Positions 49,121 through 59,000 of a stretch of DNA of 64,000 nt are shown piece after piece (within the stretch, counting starts at the first letter, position 1; each line of letters begins with the position of its first letter). The position numbers were made by a program, and so were the translations under genes. The notes under the pieces are model-generated. The model did no database searches and was not told the origin of the DNA. It saw only the letters and a program-made list of their open reading frames with translations. Origin of the DNA: Barnesiella propionica (GTDB lineage Bacteria > Bacteroidota > Bacteroidia > Bacteroidales > Barnesiellaceae); the NCBI RefSeq assembly GCF_025567045.1, contig NZ_JAOQJK010000007.1, forward strand, positions 1 to 64,000, written 5' to 3'.

Positions 49121-51973
49121 ATGAAAAAATCTTTACTTTTTGGAGTTATGTGCCTTGTGTCGCAAGTCCTATGGGCTGCGACTGACGTAACTATTTACGG
49201 TTACAGGAATTATCAAGGAGAGTTACCTTCGGCTTATGTTGCCGGACCTGCAAAATTTAGTGCTGGAAATGTTTCTGATGTAGTCCTCATTACGGATCAG
49301 ACTAAGTTGGGACGTATATATGCAGGGGAATATGTAAATTATAGGTGGTATGCCCAGACGACGGTAAGCGGTTTTCAGTCTAAACCTGAAAATCTGGTGG
49401 AAATTGATATGATAACAGGCGAACGGAGCGTGATAGCTCCTGCCTCCGCCCAGTTATACGACATGACTTATGATTATACGACACAGACCATGTTTGGAAT
49501 TTTGTCCCAGGGAGATAATTTGGCAACAATAGATATTAAAACCGGGAAAGTGACTAAAATAGGAGATTTTCCTGCTTATGCTTACGCTATGGCTATTGCG
49601 TGTGATTTGGATGGTACTTTGTATATGATAAGTATGCAGGATACCTTATATAAAGTCAATAAGGAAACCGTCGCTTGTGAAAAGGTCGGTTTTTTAGGGG
49701 TGAATGTCGCTTATACCCAGTCCATGTGTTTTGACCATAATACACATACATTATATTGGCAGAATGCAGGCGATTATAATTTATATACCGTGGATCTGAC
49801 TACCGGGAAAGCTACCCAGGTGGGGAAGGTTGGAAAAGGTGATTCTATGAGCAGCCTTTTCATCCCTTATATTAATGTAGCTAAAGGAGCTCCCGACCGT
49901 GTGCAGTCCAAAACGGCTACAGCCGATAAGACGGGATTGAACAAAGTTACCGTTTCTTGGACGAATCCTTCCGAAGATGCTCAGGGAAATGAACTATCGG
50001 AGTTGACAAAAGTTATTATATACCGTAACGGCGTTGCAATTCAGGAAATTCCGGTTACAACGGCTGAAATAGGAAAAGCGGCTAATTGGACGGACGAAAC
50101 CGTATCGGCCGGAAAATATGTATATAACATAGTATGTGAGAACAGTAAAGGAGTAGGAGGTATGGATGATCGGGAAATGACTGTTTATGTGGGTTTGGAT
50201 ATTCCGGGTGCAGTGAAGGATTTTAAAGTCGTTTCCGGTAATAAACAAGGCCTCCTTACCTGGAGTATTCCGTCAGAGGGCGGAACCGGAGGTTACTATG
50301 ATTCTTCTAAATTAAGCGGATACAAGATAACTCGTAACGGAATTTCGACTCCTGTCGTATTGGACGACCCTTCGGCTACTTCATATACCGATGCCTCAAT
50401 AACTACCTGGGGTAAATATACTTATACGATTACCCCGTTTAATGAAGCCGGCGACGGGATTGCTACCACTTATCCCGAGGTTATGATTACTCCGTCCGAT
50501 ATGATTATTATGAATAACGAAGTGCGTGAAGTATCGGACGGTAAATTTTATGATACCGGAGGCCCTTATAATGATTATATGAATGCTGAACGTGTGGAAA
50601 TGACCTTAAAGCCGGCAATTCCAAATTCCGCGCTTCTTATTTCATTCTCCTCTTTCAATGTTGAATCGGGTGATTATCTGGAGGTATATGACGGAATTTC
50701 AACCAGTGCTCCCCTTATTGGTAAATTCACAGGCGAGGCTGTCACCGACCAAATGAAAAAATTGGTCCCTACTAATCCTGACGGAGCGTTTACGTTCTAT
50801 TTTTATTCCGATGTAATAGAACATAAAGCTGGTTGGGTTGCTGATGTAAAATGTGTGGAACGTAAAGAAAAAGACTTGTATGCCGTTTCGGTTGCAGGAA
50901 CTTCTTATCCTTCAGCAGAAGCCGTTTCGGATTATGAAGTAACCGTGAGTAATTTGGGAACTTCGGATATTGCCGGTACGGATTATCGGATACAATTAAT
51001 TGATGAAAATAATAATGTGCTGGCAACTGCGGACGGGACGGATATTGCTGCCATGGCGATGAAAAAAATAACTGTTCGTTATACTCCGGATACCGAAGGG
51101 AAGAAACAGATTCATGCTCATATATCGTTCGATGCTGACGAGAATACGGAAAATAACGATACGGAAACTATGGATATAACTATTCAGCCCAAAGGAGCCG
51201 TAAATGTTATTATTGGTACAGGAATCAATAATATTGGTATGTTCCCGGCTTGTTTTTTTGACGATTACAGTTTGTCCGAGATGATGGTACCCGCTTCTCA
51301 AATTAATATAAGCAGTGGGGAAATACGGCAAATCTCTTTCCCGGTAGCCGTAACGAATAGTTATAATTCGATGGATATAAAAATCTGGATAACGGAAACA
51401 GATAAGGAAAATCTAACGGAAGGTAATATTTTTGCATCAGATATGAAGTTAGTATTCGAAGGCAAATCTTCATTGCCACCAGGGAATTATGACTGGGCGT
51501 TTAATTTAGACAATCCGTATAATTATTCGGGGAAGAATTTAGTAGTTCTTGTGAGTAAAGCGGGAGCGGAAACTAATAATATGGGGGTTCTTTTCCATTA
51601 TACCAGTTCTCCTGCTATTATGACCTGGTCGACCAGTAACTATGAACCCATCGATCCCGATGTGCCTATGGGAGAGTATGATTATTTCAATATGATTGCC
51701 GATATGAAACTGCTGATGATTGATAAGACCGACGGTGTGGAATATGTGCGTGGAACAGGAACCGTTGCCATGCCTAATCCTTTCAGCGATGTTATCTATC
51801 TGAAGAATTGCCATTCAGCCCGTGTTACGATCATGAATATGTCAGGAGCTGTAGTTAAAGATATGGTTGTAGACGGAGGCACTATCGATACGGAATCTTT
51901 ATTACCCGGAGTCTATTTTGTAAGTGTTACAGTAAATGGCAGAACTACGGTACAGAAAATGATAAAAAAATAA
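49121..51973 (+). CDS. Exported multidomain protein with T9SS sorting domain
   Basis: The 950-residue product has a signal peptide (MKKSLLFGVMCLVSQVLWAA). A beta-propeller-like region follows (residues ~30-260; MITGERSVIAPASAQLYDMT, CDLDGTLYMISMQDTLYKVN). Next come two fibronectin type III domains (KVTVSWTNPSEDAQGNELSE; GLLTWSIPSEGGTGGYYDSS). A CUB-like segment (MNNEVREVSDGKFYDTGGPY ... DYLEVYDGIS) and further beta-sandwich modules come after. The last ~75 residues (MPNPFSDVIYLKNCHSARVT ... SLLPGVYFVSVTVNGRTTVQ) are a T9SS type A sorting domain. It should be anchored on or released from the cell surface; no catalytic motif is seen. Confidence 0.82.
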   Translation: MKKSLLFGVMCLVSQVLWAATDVTIYGYRNYQGELPSAYVAGPAKFSAGNVSDVVLITDQTKLGRIYAGEYVNYRWYAQTTVSGFQSKPENLVEIDMITGERSVIAPASAQLYDMTYDYTTQTMFGILSQGDNLATIDIKTGKVTKIGDFPAYAYAMAIACDLDGTLYMISMQDTLYKVNKETVACEKVGFLGVNVAYTQSMCFDHNTHTLYWQNAGDYNLYTVDLTTGKATQVGKVGKGDSMSSLFIPYINVAKGAPDRVQSKTATADKTGLNKVTVSWTNPSEDAQGNELSELTKVIIYRNGVAIQEIPVTTAEIGKAANWTDETVSAGKYVYNIVCENSKGVGGMDDREMTVYVGLDIPGAVKDFKVVSGNKQGLLTWSIPSEGGTGGYYDSSKLSGYKITRNGISTPVVLDDPSATSYTDASITTWGKYTYTITPFNEAGDGIATTYPEVMITPSDMIIMNNEVREVSDGKFYDTGGPYNDYMNAERVEMTLKPAIPNSALLISFSSFNVESGDYLEVYDGISTSAPLIGKFTGEAVTDQMKKLVPTNPDGAFTFYFYSDVIEHKAGWVADVKCVERKEKDLYAVSVAGTSYPSAEAVSDYEVTVSNLGTSDIAGTDYRIQLIDENNNVLATADGTDIAAMAMKKITVRYTPDTEGKKQIHAHISFDADENTENNDTETMDITIQPKGAVNVIIGTGINNIGMFPACFFDDYSLSEMMVPASQINISSGEIRQISFPVAVTNSYNSMDIKIWITETDKENLTEGNIFASDMKLVFEGKSSLPPGNYDWAFNLDNPYNYSGKNLVVLVSKAGAETNNMGVLFHYTSSPAIMTWSTSNYEPIDPDVPMGEYDYFNMIADMKLLMIDKTDGVEYVRGTGTVAMPNPFSDVIYLKNCHSARVTIMNMSGAVVKDMVVDGGTIDTESLLPGVYFVSVTVNGRTTVQKMIKK

Positions 51974-51993
51974 AACTATATTTGCAGTAATTA

Positions 51994-52030
51994 CGGCCCT
52001 GTGTTTATACCGGACACAGGGCCGCTTTGT
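51994..52030 (+). terminator. Terminator after the T9SS surface-protein gene
   Basis: An 11-bp perfect stem (CGGCCCTGTGT / ACACAGGGCCG) with loop of 9 is followed by CTTTGT. Confidence 0.75.
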
Positions 52031-52144
52031 ATAGGTATATAATTTAGCGGTTTATTCTTTTATTTTTCCAACCGTTTTTCGAACAAATAAAAAGCCCACA
52101 TGTTATACTGTCATAAAATGTTTAATTTTTAAATATATAAAATT

Positions 52145-52657
52145 ATGGCAAAAGAGAGTGTTTCTATTTTAAAAGGTAAAATAGATGTCGCCAAAGTTCT
52201 TGACGAACTGAATGTAGCTTTATCAGAAGAATGGTTAGCTTTTTATCAATACTGGGTAGGTGCTTTAGTCGTAAAAGGTGCTATGCGCGCTGATGTACAA
52301 GGTGAATTTGAAGAACATGCAATGGAAGAGTTCGCACATGCCAAGTTATTGGCCGACCGTATTATCGAGTTGGAAGGTGTACCTGTAATTGACCCGAAAG
52401 AATGGTTTAATTTGGCGAAATGCGCTTATTTGCCCCCTACGGATTTCGATTCCGTAAAATTGCTGACCCAAAATGTCGCATCGGAACGTTGTGCTATTCT
52501 CCGGTATCAGAAGATTGCATCTATGACAAACGGACTTGACTTCACTACTTGCGATATAGCCAAACATATTCTTGCGGAAGAGGAGGACCATGAACAAGAT
52601 TTGCAAGATTATCTGGATGATATTGCCCGGATGAAAGAATATGTAAATAAAGGATAA
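52145..52657 (+). CDS. Dps-like ferritin (DPSL family)
   Basis: The 170-residue four-helix protein has ferroxidase-type residues in NVALSEEWLAFYQYWVGALV, FEEHAMEEFAHAKLLADRII and KHILAEEEDHEQDLQDYLDD. A Cys pair typical of the thioferritin/Dps-like group is seen (FNLAKCAYLPPT and ASERCAILRYQK). In Bacteroides the corresponding protein, once labelled bacterioferritin, forms Dps-sized 12-mers that store iron and detoxify peroxide. It is monocistronic with its own terminator. Confidence 0.85.
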   Translation: MAKESVSILKGKIDVAKVLDELNVALSEEWLAFYQYWVGALVVKGAMRADVQGEFEEHAMEEFAHAKLLADRIIELEGVPVIDPKEWFNLAKCAYLPPTDFDSVKLLTQNVASERCAILRYQKIASMTNGLDFTTCDIAKHILAEEEDHEQDLQDYLDDIARMKEYVNKG

Positions 52658-52681
52658 AACTCGGATTGTTTTTTATAGGAA

Positions 52682-52716
52682 AGGAGCTCGATACTAATGA
52701 TGTATCGGCTCCTTTT
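52682..52716 (+). terminator. Terminator of the Dps-like ferritin gene
   Basis: The stem AGGAGC-t-CGATAC / GTATCG-GCTCCT (one bulged T) is followed by TTTTTG. Confidence 0.85.
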
Positions 52717-52776
52717 TGTATTATTATGGGGATGTTTTTTCCCGGTAGAAAAACTCTTTTTTATAAAATAGTATCG

Positions 52777-54246
52777 TTATTTGTTGAGGTATTCGTGCAT
52801 GGCTGCTGCTGCTTTGCGCCCGTCCCCCATAGCGAGAATTACGGTTGCGCCACCTCTTACGATATCTCCGCCGGCAAAGATATCTTCGACACAGGATTGC
52901 ATATTATCTTCATTGACGACGATGGTTCCTTTTTTACTTACTTCCAGTCCTTTTACGGAATTAGGAACCAACGGATTGGGAGAAACCCCTACGCTTACTA
53001 TTACCTGGTCTACATCAATCACTTCTTCTGCGCCTGGTACCGGTATTGGACTTCTGCGTCCTGAAGCATCCGGTTCTCCCAGTTCCATTCTCTGGAGCCT
53101 CATTTGTTTTACGTGTCCGGTTTCGTCGCCGATATATTCTATGGGATTATGCAATGTGAGAAATTCCACTCCTTCTTCTTTTGCATGTTTTATTTCTTCG
53201 ATACGGGCGGGCATTTCTTCTTCGGAACGACGGTAAACGATTATAGCCCGTTCAGCTCCTAAGCGTCTGGCTGTACGGACCGAATCCATAGCCGTATTTC
53301 CTCCCCCTATAATGGCAACTCGTTTTCCTTTGATGATAGGAGTATCTGAGTCCGGATCCGCTGCTTCCATCAGATTTACGCGGGTAAGGTATTCATTACT
53401 GGACATAATACCGATGAGGTTTTCTCCCGGTATATTCATAAAACGGGGAAGACCGGCTCCGCTGGCTACGAATATTCCTTTAAAGTCCATTTCATGCAGA
53501 TCGTCGTATGATAAGGTTTTTCCTATAATGCAGTCTTTCATGAACTCTACTCCCATTTTCCCCAGATTGTGTATCTCTACGTCTACGATAGAATTCGGGA
53601 GACGAAATTCGGGTATCCCGTATTTCAGCACGCCACCTATTTCATGTAATGCTTCAAAGACGGTTACGCTATATCCCAGTTTTGCCATATCTCCGGCGAA
53701 TGCCAGTCCGGCAGGCCCGGAACCTACGACGGCGATCTTGATGCCGTTTCGGGATTGGATAACGGGAACCGATATTTGTCCGCTTTCCCGCTCATAGTCG
53801 GCGGCGAAACGTTCGAGGTAACCTATGGCAACCGCATCTTTTTTGAGCTTTTGGGTGTAGAAGCATTTAGATTCGCATTGTTTCTCCTGCGGGCATACGC
53901 GGCCGCATACGGCCGGTAAAGCGCTTGTTTCTTTTAAGGTCTTTGCGGCTTCGAGAAATTCTTCCCGTTCGATGTTCTTGATAAACTTAGGTATATTGAT
54001 CTCTACCGGGCAACCGGTCATGCAGAGCGGATCGGGGCAATCGAGACAGCGTGATGCTTCCACGACAGCTTGCTCCCGTGTAAGCCCTTGGTTTACTTCT
54101 TCATTGCAGGTTATACGATATTCCGGGTCCAGTTCGTTCATCTTAACCCGGGGAATATCTGTTCTTTCTTTATTCTTTTTACTTTTACGCAGGGCTTCAC
54201 GCCAGGTTTCGGCGCGTAGTGCTGCCAGTTCTTCTTTGGTGCTCAT
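52777..54246 (-). CDS. nfnL: NfnL-type flavoprotein (NADPH-dependent glutamate synthase beta-like)
   Basis: The 489-residue protein starts MSTKEELAALRAETWREALR at ATG 54246; an in-frame TTG at 54270 is rejected. N-terminal cysteines bind two 4Fe-4S clusters (RCLDCPDPLCMTGCPVEINI; CGRVCPQEKQCESKC). FAD- and NADP-binding motifs follow (VVGSGPAGLAFAGDMAKLG; VAIIGGGNTAMDSVRTARRL), then FAGGDIVRGGATVILAMGDG. Next to the NfnS-like gene it forms the electron-bifurcating NADH-dependent ferredoxin:NADP+ oxidoreductase. Databases often call it gltA or glutamate synthase small chain. The gap to nfnS is 16 bases. Confidence 0.85.
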   Translation of the reverse strand: MSTKEELAALRAETWREALRKSKKNKERTDIPRVKMNELDPEYRITCNEEVNQGLTREQAVVEASRCLDCPDPLCMTGCPVEINIPKFIKNIEREEFLEAAKTLKETSALPAVCGRVCPQEKQCESKCFYTQKLKKDAVAIGYLERFAADYERESGQISVPVIQSRNGIKIAVVGSGPAGLAFAGDMAKLGYSVTVFEALHEIGGVLKYGIPEFRLPNSIVDVEIHNLGKMGVEFMKDCIIGKTLSYDDLHEMDFKGIFVASGAGLPRFMNIPGENLIGIMSSNEYLTRVNLMEAADPDSDTPIIKGKRVAIIGGGNTAMDSVRTARRLGAERAIIVYRRSEEEMPARIEEIKHAKEEGVEFLTLHNPIEYIGDETGHVKQMRLQRMELGEPDASGRRSPIPVPGAEEVIDVDQVIVSVGVSPNPLVPNSVKGLEVSKKGTIVVNEDNMQSCVEDIFAGGDIVRGGATVILAMGDGRKAAAAMHEYLNK

Positions 54247-54262
54247 GTTAAATCCGTCTTTA

Positions 54263-55054
54263 TTATTCAACGCCTTTGTATGAAGATAACCTCATCAGCA
54301 TTTCATCGAAATCTACTTGATGGGCATCGAATTCAGGCCCGTCAATACAAACAAATTTTGTTTTTCCTCCTACAGTTATCCGGCAGGCTCCGCACATGCC
54401 TGTACCGTCTACCATGATCGTATTAAGAGAGGCCATGGTAGGAACATTATATTTTTGAGTAAGCAGTGAAACGAATTTCATCATAACGGCGGGTCCTATA
54501 GTTACGCATAAATCTACCTTTTCTCTGTTGATGACATCTTCTACTCCCTGTGTTACGAGTCCTTTCCTGCCGTAAGAACCATCGTCGGTCATGACAATTA
54601 CTTCATCGGAATATTTTTTCATCTGTTCTTCCAGGATTACCAGCTCTTTTGTTCTGGCAGCCAGTACGGTTATTACTCTGTTTCCGGCTTTTTTGAAAGC
54701 TTCTACTATAGGTAATAGCGGAGCTACTCCCACACCTCCTCCACAACATACTACCGTGCCTAATTTCTCTACATGGGTGGCTTGCCCCAGAGGACCTACC
54801 ACATCGGTAATATGATCGCCGGGATTGAGGGCGCAAAGTTTCGATGATGATTTTCCGATGGCTTGTACGACCAAGGTGATCGTTCCTTTTTCAATGTCCG
54901 CTTCGGCTATAGTAAGAGGGATGCGTTCCCCTTTTTCTCCCACCCGAACGATCACAAAATGTCCTGCTCTGCGTGATTTTGCTATCAGCGGAGCTTCTAC
55001 GACAAGTTTGACTACTTTCTCGGAAAAGTGTTCTTTCGCAATGATTTTGTTCAT
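54263..55054 (-). CDS. nfnS: NfnS-type FAD/NAD-binding, [2Fe-2S] subunit
   Basis: The 263-residue protein is of the ferredoxin-reductase family with FAD region HFVIVRVGEKGERIPLTIAE and NAD-site VVCCGGGVGVAPLLPIVEAF. The C-terminal [2Fe-2S] site is DGTGMCGACRITVGGKTKFV then CIDGPEFDAHQVDFDEM. These features match NfnS (also labelled sulfide dehydrogenase or dihydroorotate dehydrogenase electron-transfer subunit). With NfnL it couples NADH and ferredoxin oxidation to NADP+ reduction. It is the first gene of the pair. Confidence 0.87.
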   Translation of the reverse strand: MNKIIAKEHFSEKVVKLVVEAPLIAKSRRAGHFVIVRVGEKGERIPLTIAEADIEKGTITLVVQAIGKSSSKLCALNPGDHITDVVGPLGQATHVEKLGTVVCCGGGVGVAPLLPIVEAFKKAGNRVITVLAARTKELVILEEQMKKYSDEVIVMTDDGSYGRKGLVTQGVEDVINREKVDLCVTIGPAVMMKFVSLLTQKYNVPTMASLNTIMVDGTGMCGACRITVGGKTKFVCIDGPEFDAHQVDFDEMLMRLSSYKGVE

Positions 55055-55111
55055 TATTGTGTAATTTCTTATAAGATAACTCTTAATTTTCTTGCATAAT
55101 GCAATAATTTA

Positions 55112-55119
55112 CAAAAGTA
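55112..55119 (-). promoter_or_regulatory. -7 promoter box of nfnS-nfnL
   Basis: The minus strand reads TACTTTTG, 57 bases before the ATG at 55054. Confidence 0.5.
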
Positions 55120-55173
55120 TGCAATTAATTTGATATTTTTGCTAACTTCCTGGAAAACTTCAATATCCGTTTA

Positions 55174-56070
55174 TTATTTTAAGGGTATATTCCATTGAAT
55201 CTTTATTCCTGCCGAGAGAGTTTGCGTATTTCCTGATGTTTGTATAATTCCGTTATCAAGGTGATATTGCGCTCCTGACAAAGAATGTTGTATAGGGTGG
55301 CTTACGTCTTCTACTCTGTATTCCAGCAAAGGATTTTCCTTTTTTCCTTTATATAAGTGCGTGAACCCGTAATCGATATAGGCCGATAGATATAATGATT
55401 GTTTTTTAGTTATATTACATTTAAAACCTGCTTCGGCTGTGAGTACTGCATTCACCTGCAAAGAAAAATGATTTTTTACGGATATGTCATTTACAGTGCC
55501 GAACCCATGGCGCGGAAGGTCGGTATATGTGCAATCTTCATGAGGGAAATAACCTTTTGTTGTACGTGATGAGGCTGTTGTCCGGTAATGGCCGGAGAGC
55601 GGTACGCCTAATTTGGCTCCGATGCCTGCAAAATAACGTTTCTCTTTTCCTATGAAATAGCGGAATAAAACAGGTATTTGCAGATAAAGCGCTTCTCTGT
55701 ATTCTTTCATATTTTCATATTCGGCCATATAGATGAATTTGTTCATTTCATTTGTTTCTTGTTCGCTCCCGGTAGGAATTGCATCGGAGTATGTTTCATA
55801 AGAGCTCTTGATGGAGGGGAAACGGATAGATGAATTATAAAAGGATATTTCTAATCCCGAAGATATTTGCCAACGGTTATTCAGGTTTCCGTTAAATCCT
55901 ATCCCTATGTGGCCACCGAATCCTACGGAGTTCTCTCCTCCATGAACGCGACTGTAAATGGATGTCATTCCCGGTTGTCCCCAAAAGGATAACTCGAATG
56001 GTTTTCCGGCTGATGAAGCAAGCCAGCCGATGGTCAGGAATATCAAAATTATGGTGTACTTTTTTCTCAT
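55174..56070 (-). CDS. Outer-membrane beta-barrel protein
   Basis: The 298-residue product starts MRKKYTIILIFLTIGWLASS (signal peptide). It continues as alternating amphipathic strands (VGFGGHIGIGFNGNLNNRWQ ISS; YLQIPVLFRYFIGKEKRYFA GIGAKLGVPL; LYLSAYIDYGFTHLYKG) to a C-terminal strand LSAGIKIQWNIPLK. This is the PorT/OmpA-like 'outer membrane beta-barrel' type of Bacteroidota. It follows the secreted protease gene by 13 bases and is probably co-transcribed; a role in protease secretion or anchoring is only a guess. Confidence 0.75.
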   Translation of the reverse strand: MRKKYTIILIFLTIGWLASSAGKPFELSFWGQPGMTSIYSRVHGGENSVGFGGHIGIGFNGNLNNRWQISSGLEISFYNSSIRFPSIKSSYETYSDAIPTGSEQETNEMNKFIYMAEYENMKEYREALYLQIPVLFRYFIGKEKRYFAGIGAKLGVPLSGHYRTTASSRTTKGYFPHEDCTYTDLPRHGFGTVNDISVKNHFSLQVNAVLTAEAGFKCNITKKQSLYLSAYIDYGFTHLYKGKKENPLLEYRVEDVSHPIQHSLSGAQYHLDNGIIQTSGNTQTLSAGIKIQWNIPLK

Positions 56071-56083
56071 CTCTTTTTTCTTT

Positions 56084-59000
56084 TCAGTAAACGATTACTT
56101 TAAAGTCAAACCTTTTTCCTTGTTCCGTTTCAATATGTATAATATAATTACCCGGAGTCGAGGATACTACGAGAGGGGTGATTTTTCCTACGGCATATAA
56201 AGATTGTTCGGTTATTCCCTGGGAATTTATAACGGTGATAAAAGCATGTTTCTTCGATTCTTCTTCCATTCCTATGTATATCTGCAATACTTCTCCTGCC
56301 TTTATCGGATTAGGATATACCGATACCCTGTTTTCGATAGATTGCAGGCTTTTTTCACAACTGCTGACGGTAAGTCCGTTATCCGTAGTCAATTTTACAT
56401 AATACAGGTCGTCGTAGCGGTTTGCTTTTTCTATAGGTATGGTAAGATATGATTTGTTTTCTTCGGGAATAAGTTCACCGTTGCAAAACCATTCGTATCT
56501 TACAAATTTAACACCTCCGTTTTTTTCGGGCTTATTGACTACGGTGAGAACGTCGTCCCAACGTTGTATAATAGAGGACTGTGGCATTTGTGTGACTTGC
56601 AGATGATAATTACAGGTGTTTTCTCCATCCGCTGAAGTTATTTCCACATCTATGGGGAAACTTCCCCCTGTAAGCATATTGAGGGTATAACGGTTCGTAT
56701 TTTCCCCTTTTATTTTTATAAAAGCGTCCTGATATCCGTTTGCCTCTATGACGGTTTGTTTCAATTCGCAATCTACTACGATGTGATAGTTGGTACTGTC
56801 TGGTGAGATGTACACCTCCTGACCGTTGATCCGGAGAGCATGGAGCGTAGCGTCATTGCATTGGGAATTGTCTGGAGCTTTTATTGTGAGGATGTAATTT
56901 TGTATATTTTCTCCGCTTTCCGATATAATTTCAATTTTTAATTTTCTCTTTTCCCCCGGAACGAGGGTACAATTATAGTCCCGGCTGTATTCGCCTTCGA
57001 TTGAAACAGTTGCGTTTTCGTGTGCTTCTATATTTATATCCGCTGCTAAAAGCCCGCAATGTGTTGTACCTTCATATTCATACGGAGATACGGATGACGG
57101 GTTCAATATCTCTCCGTTCAGAGTAATCTTGCGGATAGAAGCATCGAAGCTCTTGTTACTTAAAGTGAAGTTAACGGCAGATGAGTTGCGTAAAGTATCC
57201 TGGGGGAAGACGGCCATAACATAAAATGAATGTTTCCCTGGTTCCAGACCGCTTATTTCAATGTTGTTGCCCGAGATAAGTGTATCGGTACAGCTTTCTC
57301 CGTCGATAAAAACTTTATATCCGCTGGGTAACGGTATATTATGCGGGAGTGAGGAATATGTATTTTGTGGAGTTTCGGTTGTTCTCGCTTCTGCACTACC
57401 AGTATAAGAAAGGGTCGCGGCTAATAAAAAGTTTTCCCGTACGTCCTGGTTCTCATTGTAAAGTGTCGTCCATTTTCCTTTATCGGTGAAGATGATATTC
57501 CCTTTACCATCGACGTATTCCGATTTACTCAACATAGCCGGATTATTTCCGGTGAAAGAATTTACCCGTATTCCTATGAACAGAGGTTCTTCGTCATGAA
57601 TAACGAATATGGAGTCGGGGGTGATCGTTTGTAATGTATTGTATTGTAAATTGTTAATGTGTTTCAAATACCGGTTCTTTCCCTGTTTTATGACCAAGGA
57701 GTATTGAGCCCCTTCTACCGGGAAAAACGTCACATCCCGTATGTATTGTCCCGTGACGGGCGACAGTTCTTCTTCTCCCCATACATGTCCGAATGTGCAA
57801 GGAGCGGACATTTTTATACTTTTGGAGGGAACTATGTTTCCCCAGGAAATAGTTTGGGAACAGTCAGGAGGAGTCCAGCTGATAAAAACCGAATTCTCCT
57901 GACTTCGTTTTATCTGTAGATTTGACGGCGGTTCATATGGGATGATTTCGGTTGCCACCTGATTTGTCGGTTCGGATATATGATTTCCGGAATACTCGGC
58001 TCGTATTTCATAAAAATATCTTCCGGGAGGTAGTCCCTTGTCGGTATAACTGAGACCGGTGGATTCTCCGGCCCTAACGTAATTCCTGTATATAATATAT
58101 TTGGGGGGTAGGGAGGTCGAGTTTGGAGCTTCCCAGGTAAGGAATATGTTTTCACCTTTTTTTTCTTGCTTCAGGTTGACCGGGGGAAAAGCGGGAAATA
58201 TATTTCTTTTACCGTCCAGTATTTCCTTTCCCGATTGGAGAGGATCGAGATAGATATCCATCCGTTCGTTATTGTTACTTCCTGCCTTGTCCCAGTGGCA
58301 GTATAGTTTCCCGAACAGGTTGATTCCGGCTTCTTCACATGTGGCGTCTCCTCCTGTCAGTGTTCCTACGATTCGTTTGTCCTGATTAAAAAGGGGGGCT
58401 CCGGATGAGCCTTGTTCAGTAACTCCGAAGCCGTTGATCGTAGAGGAGAATGAAATGTTCCAGTGTCCGTTCTTAATGGCCGTTCCGGCATCGCTTTTCC
58501 AACTGTAATGTTCTGCCGGATGAATAAATGTGGATATTTTTTTTACATCGCCATTCGGATGGTGGATACATACACCCGAAACAGCCGGAATATCTCTTCT
58601 GTCCCATCCGTTAAAATAGATATCCAGATTCTCCGGGATATCCCGGTTAAGCATCAGCAGCATACCGTCGCTTCCTCCTCTGAGGGAGGACGAAGCCAGA
58701 AGTTTACATCCCGTTATCGTATGATAAGGGGCTATTCTTTCATCCCTGCACCGGATATGTTCGTAATTGAAATAAAATATCCATTGTTTCATTTCTTCTT
58801 CTGTCGCTTCTTTTCCTACCTGAGAATACAGACAATGCTGAGAGGTAAGTATATAGGGCTTTTTATCTTCGGCCGTATTGTTGATCAGGCTTCCGGTACA
58901 CAGATATGTATAGGCGCCTATACGCATAAGTTGTTTGCATACCCCGCGTTTTTCTTCTTGCCATTCGTCTCCTTCTTCACAATTGATATCGACCATGCAA

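Noticed and set aside
54247-54270. Eight-residue N-terminal extension of the NfnL-type protein starting at 54270
   Set aside because: The codon there is TTG and it overlaps the preceding gene; ATG 54246 gives the usual family start.
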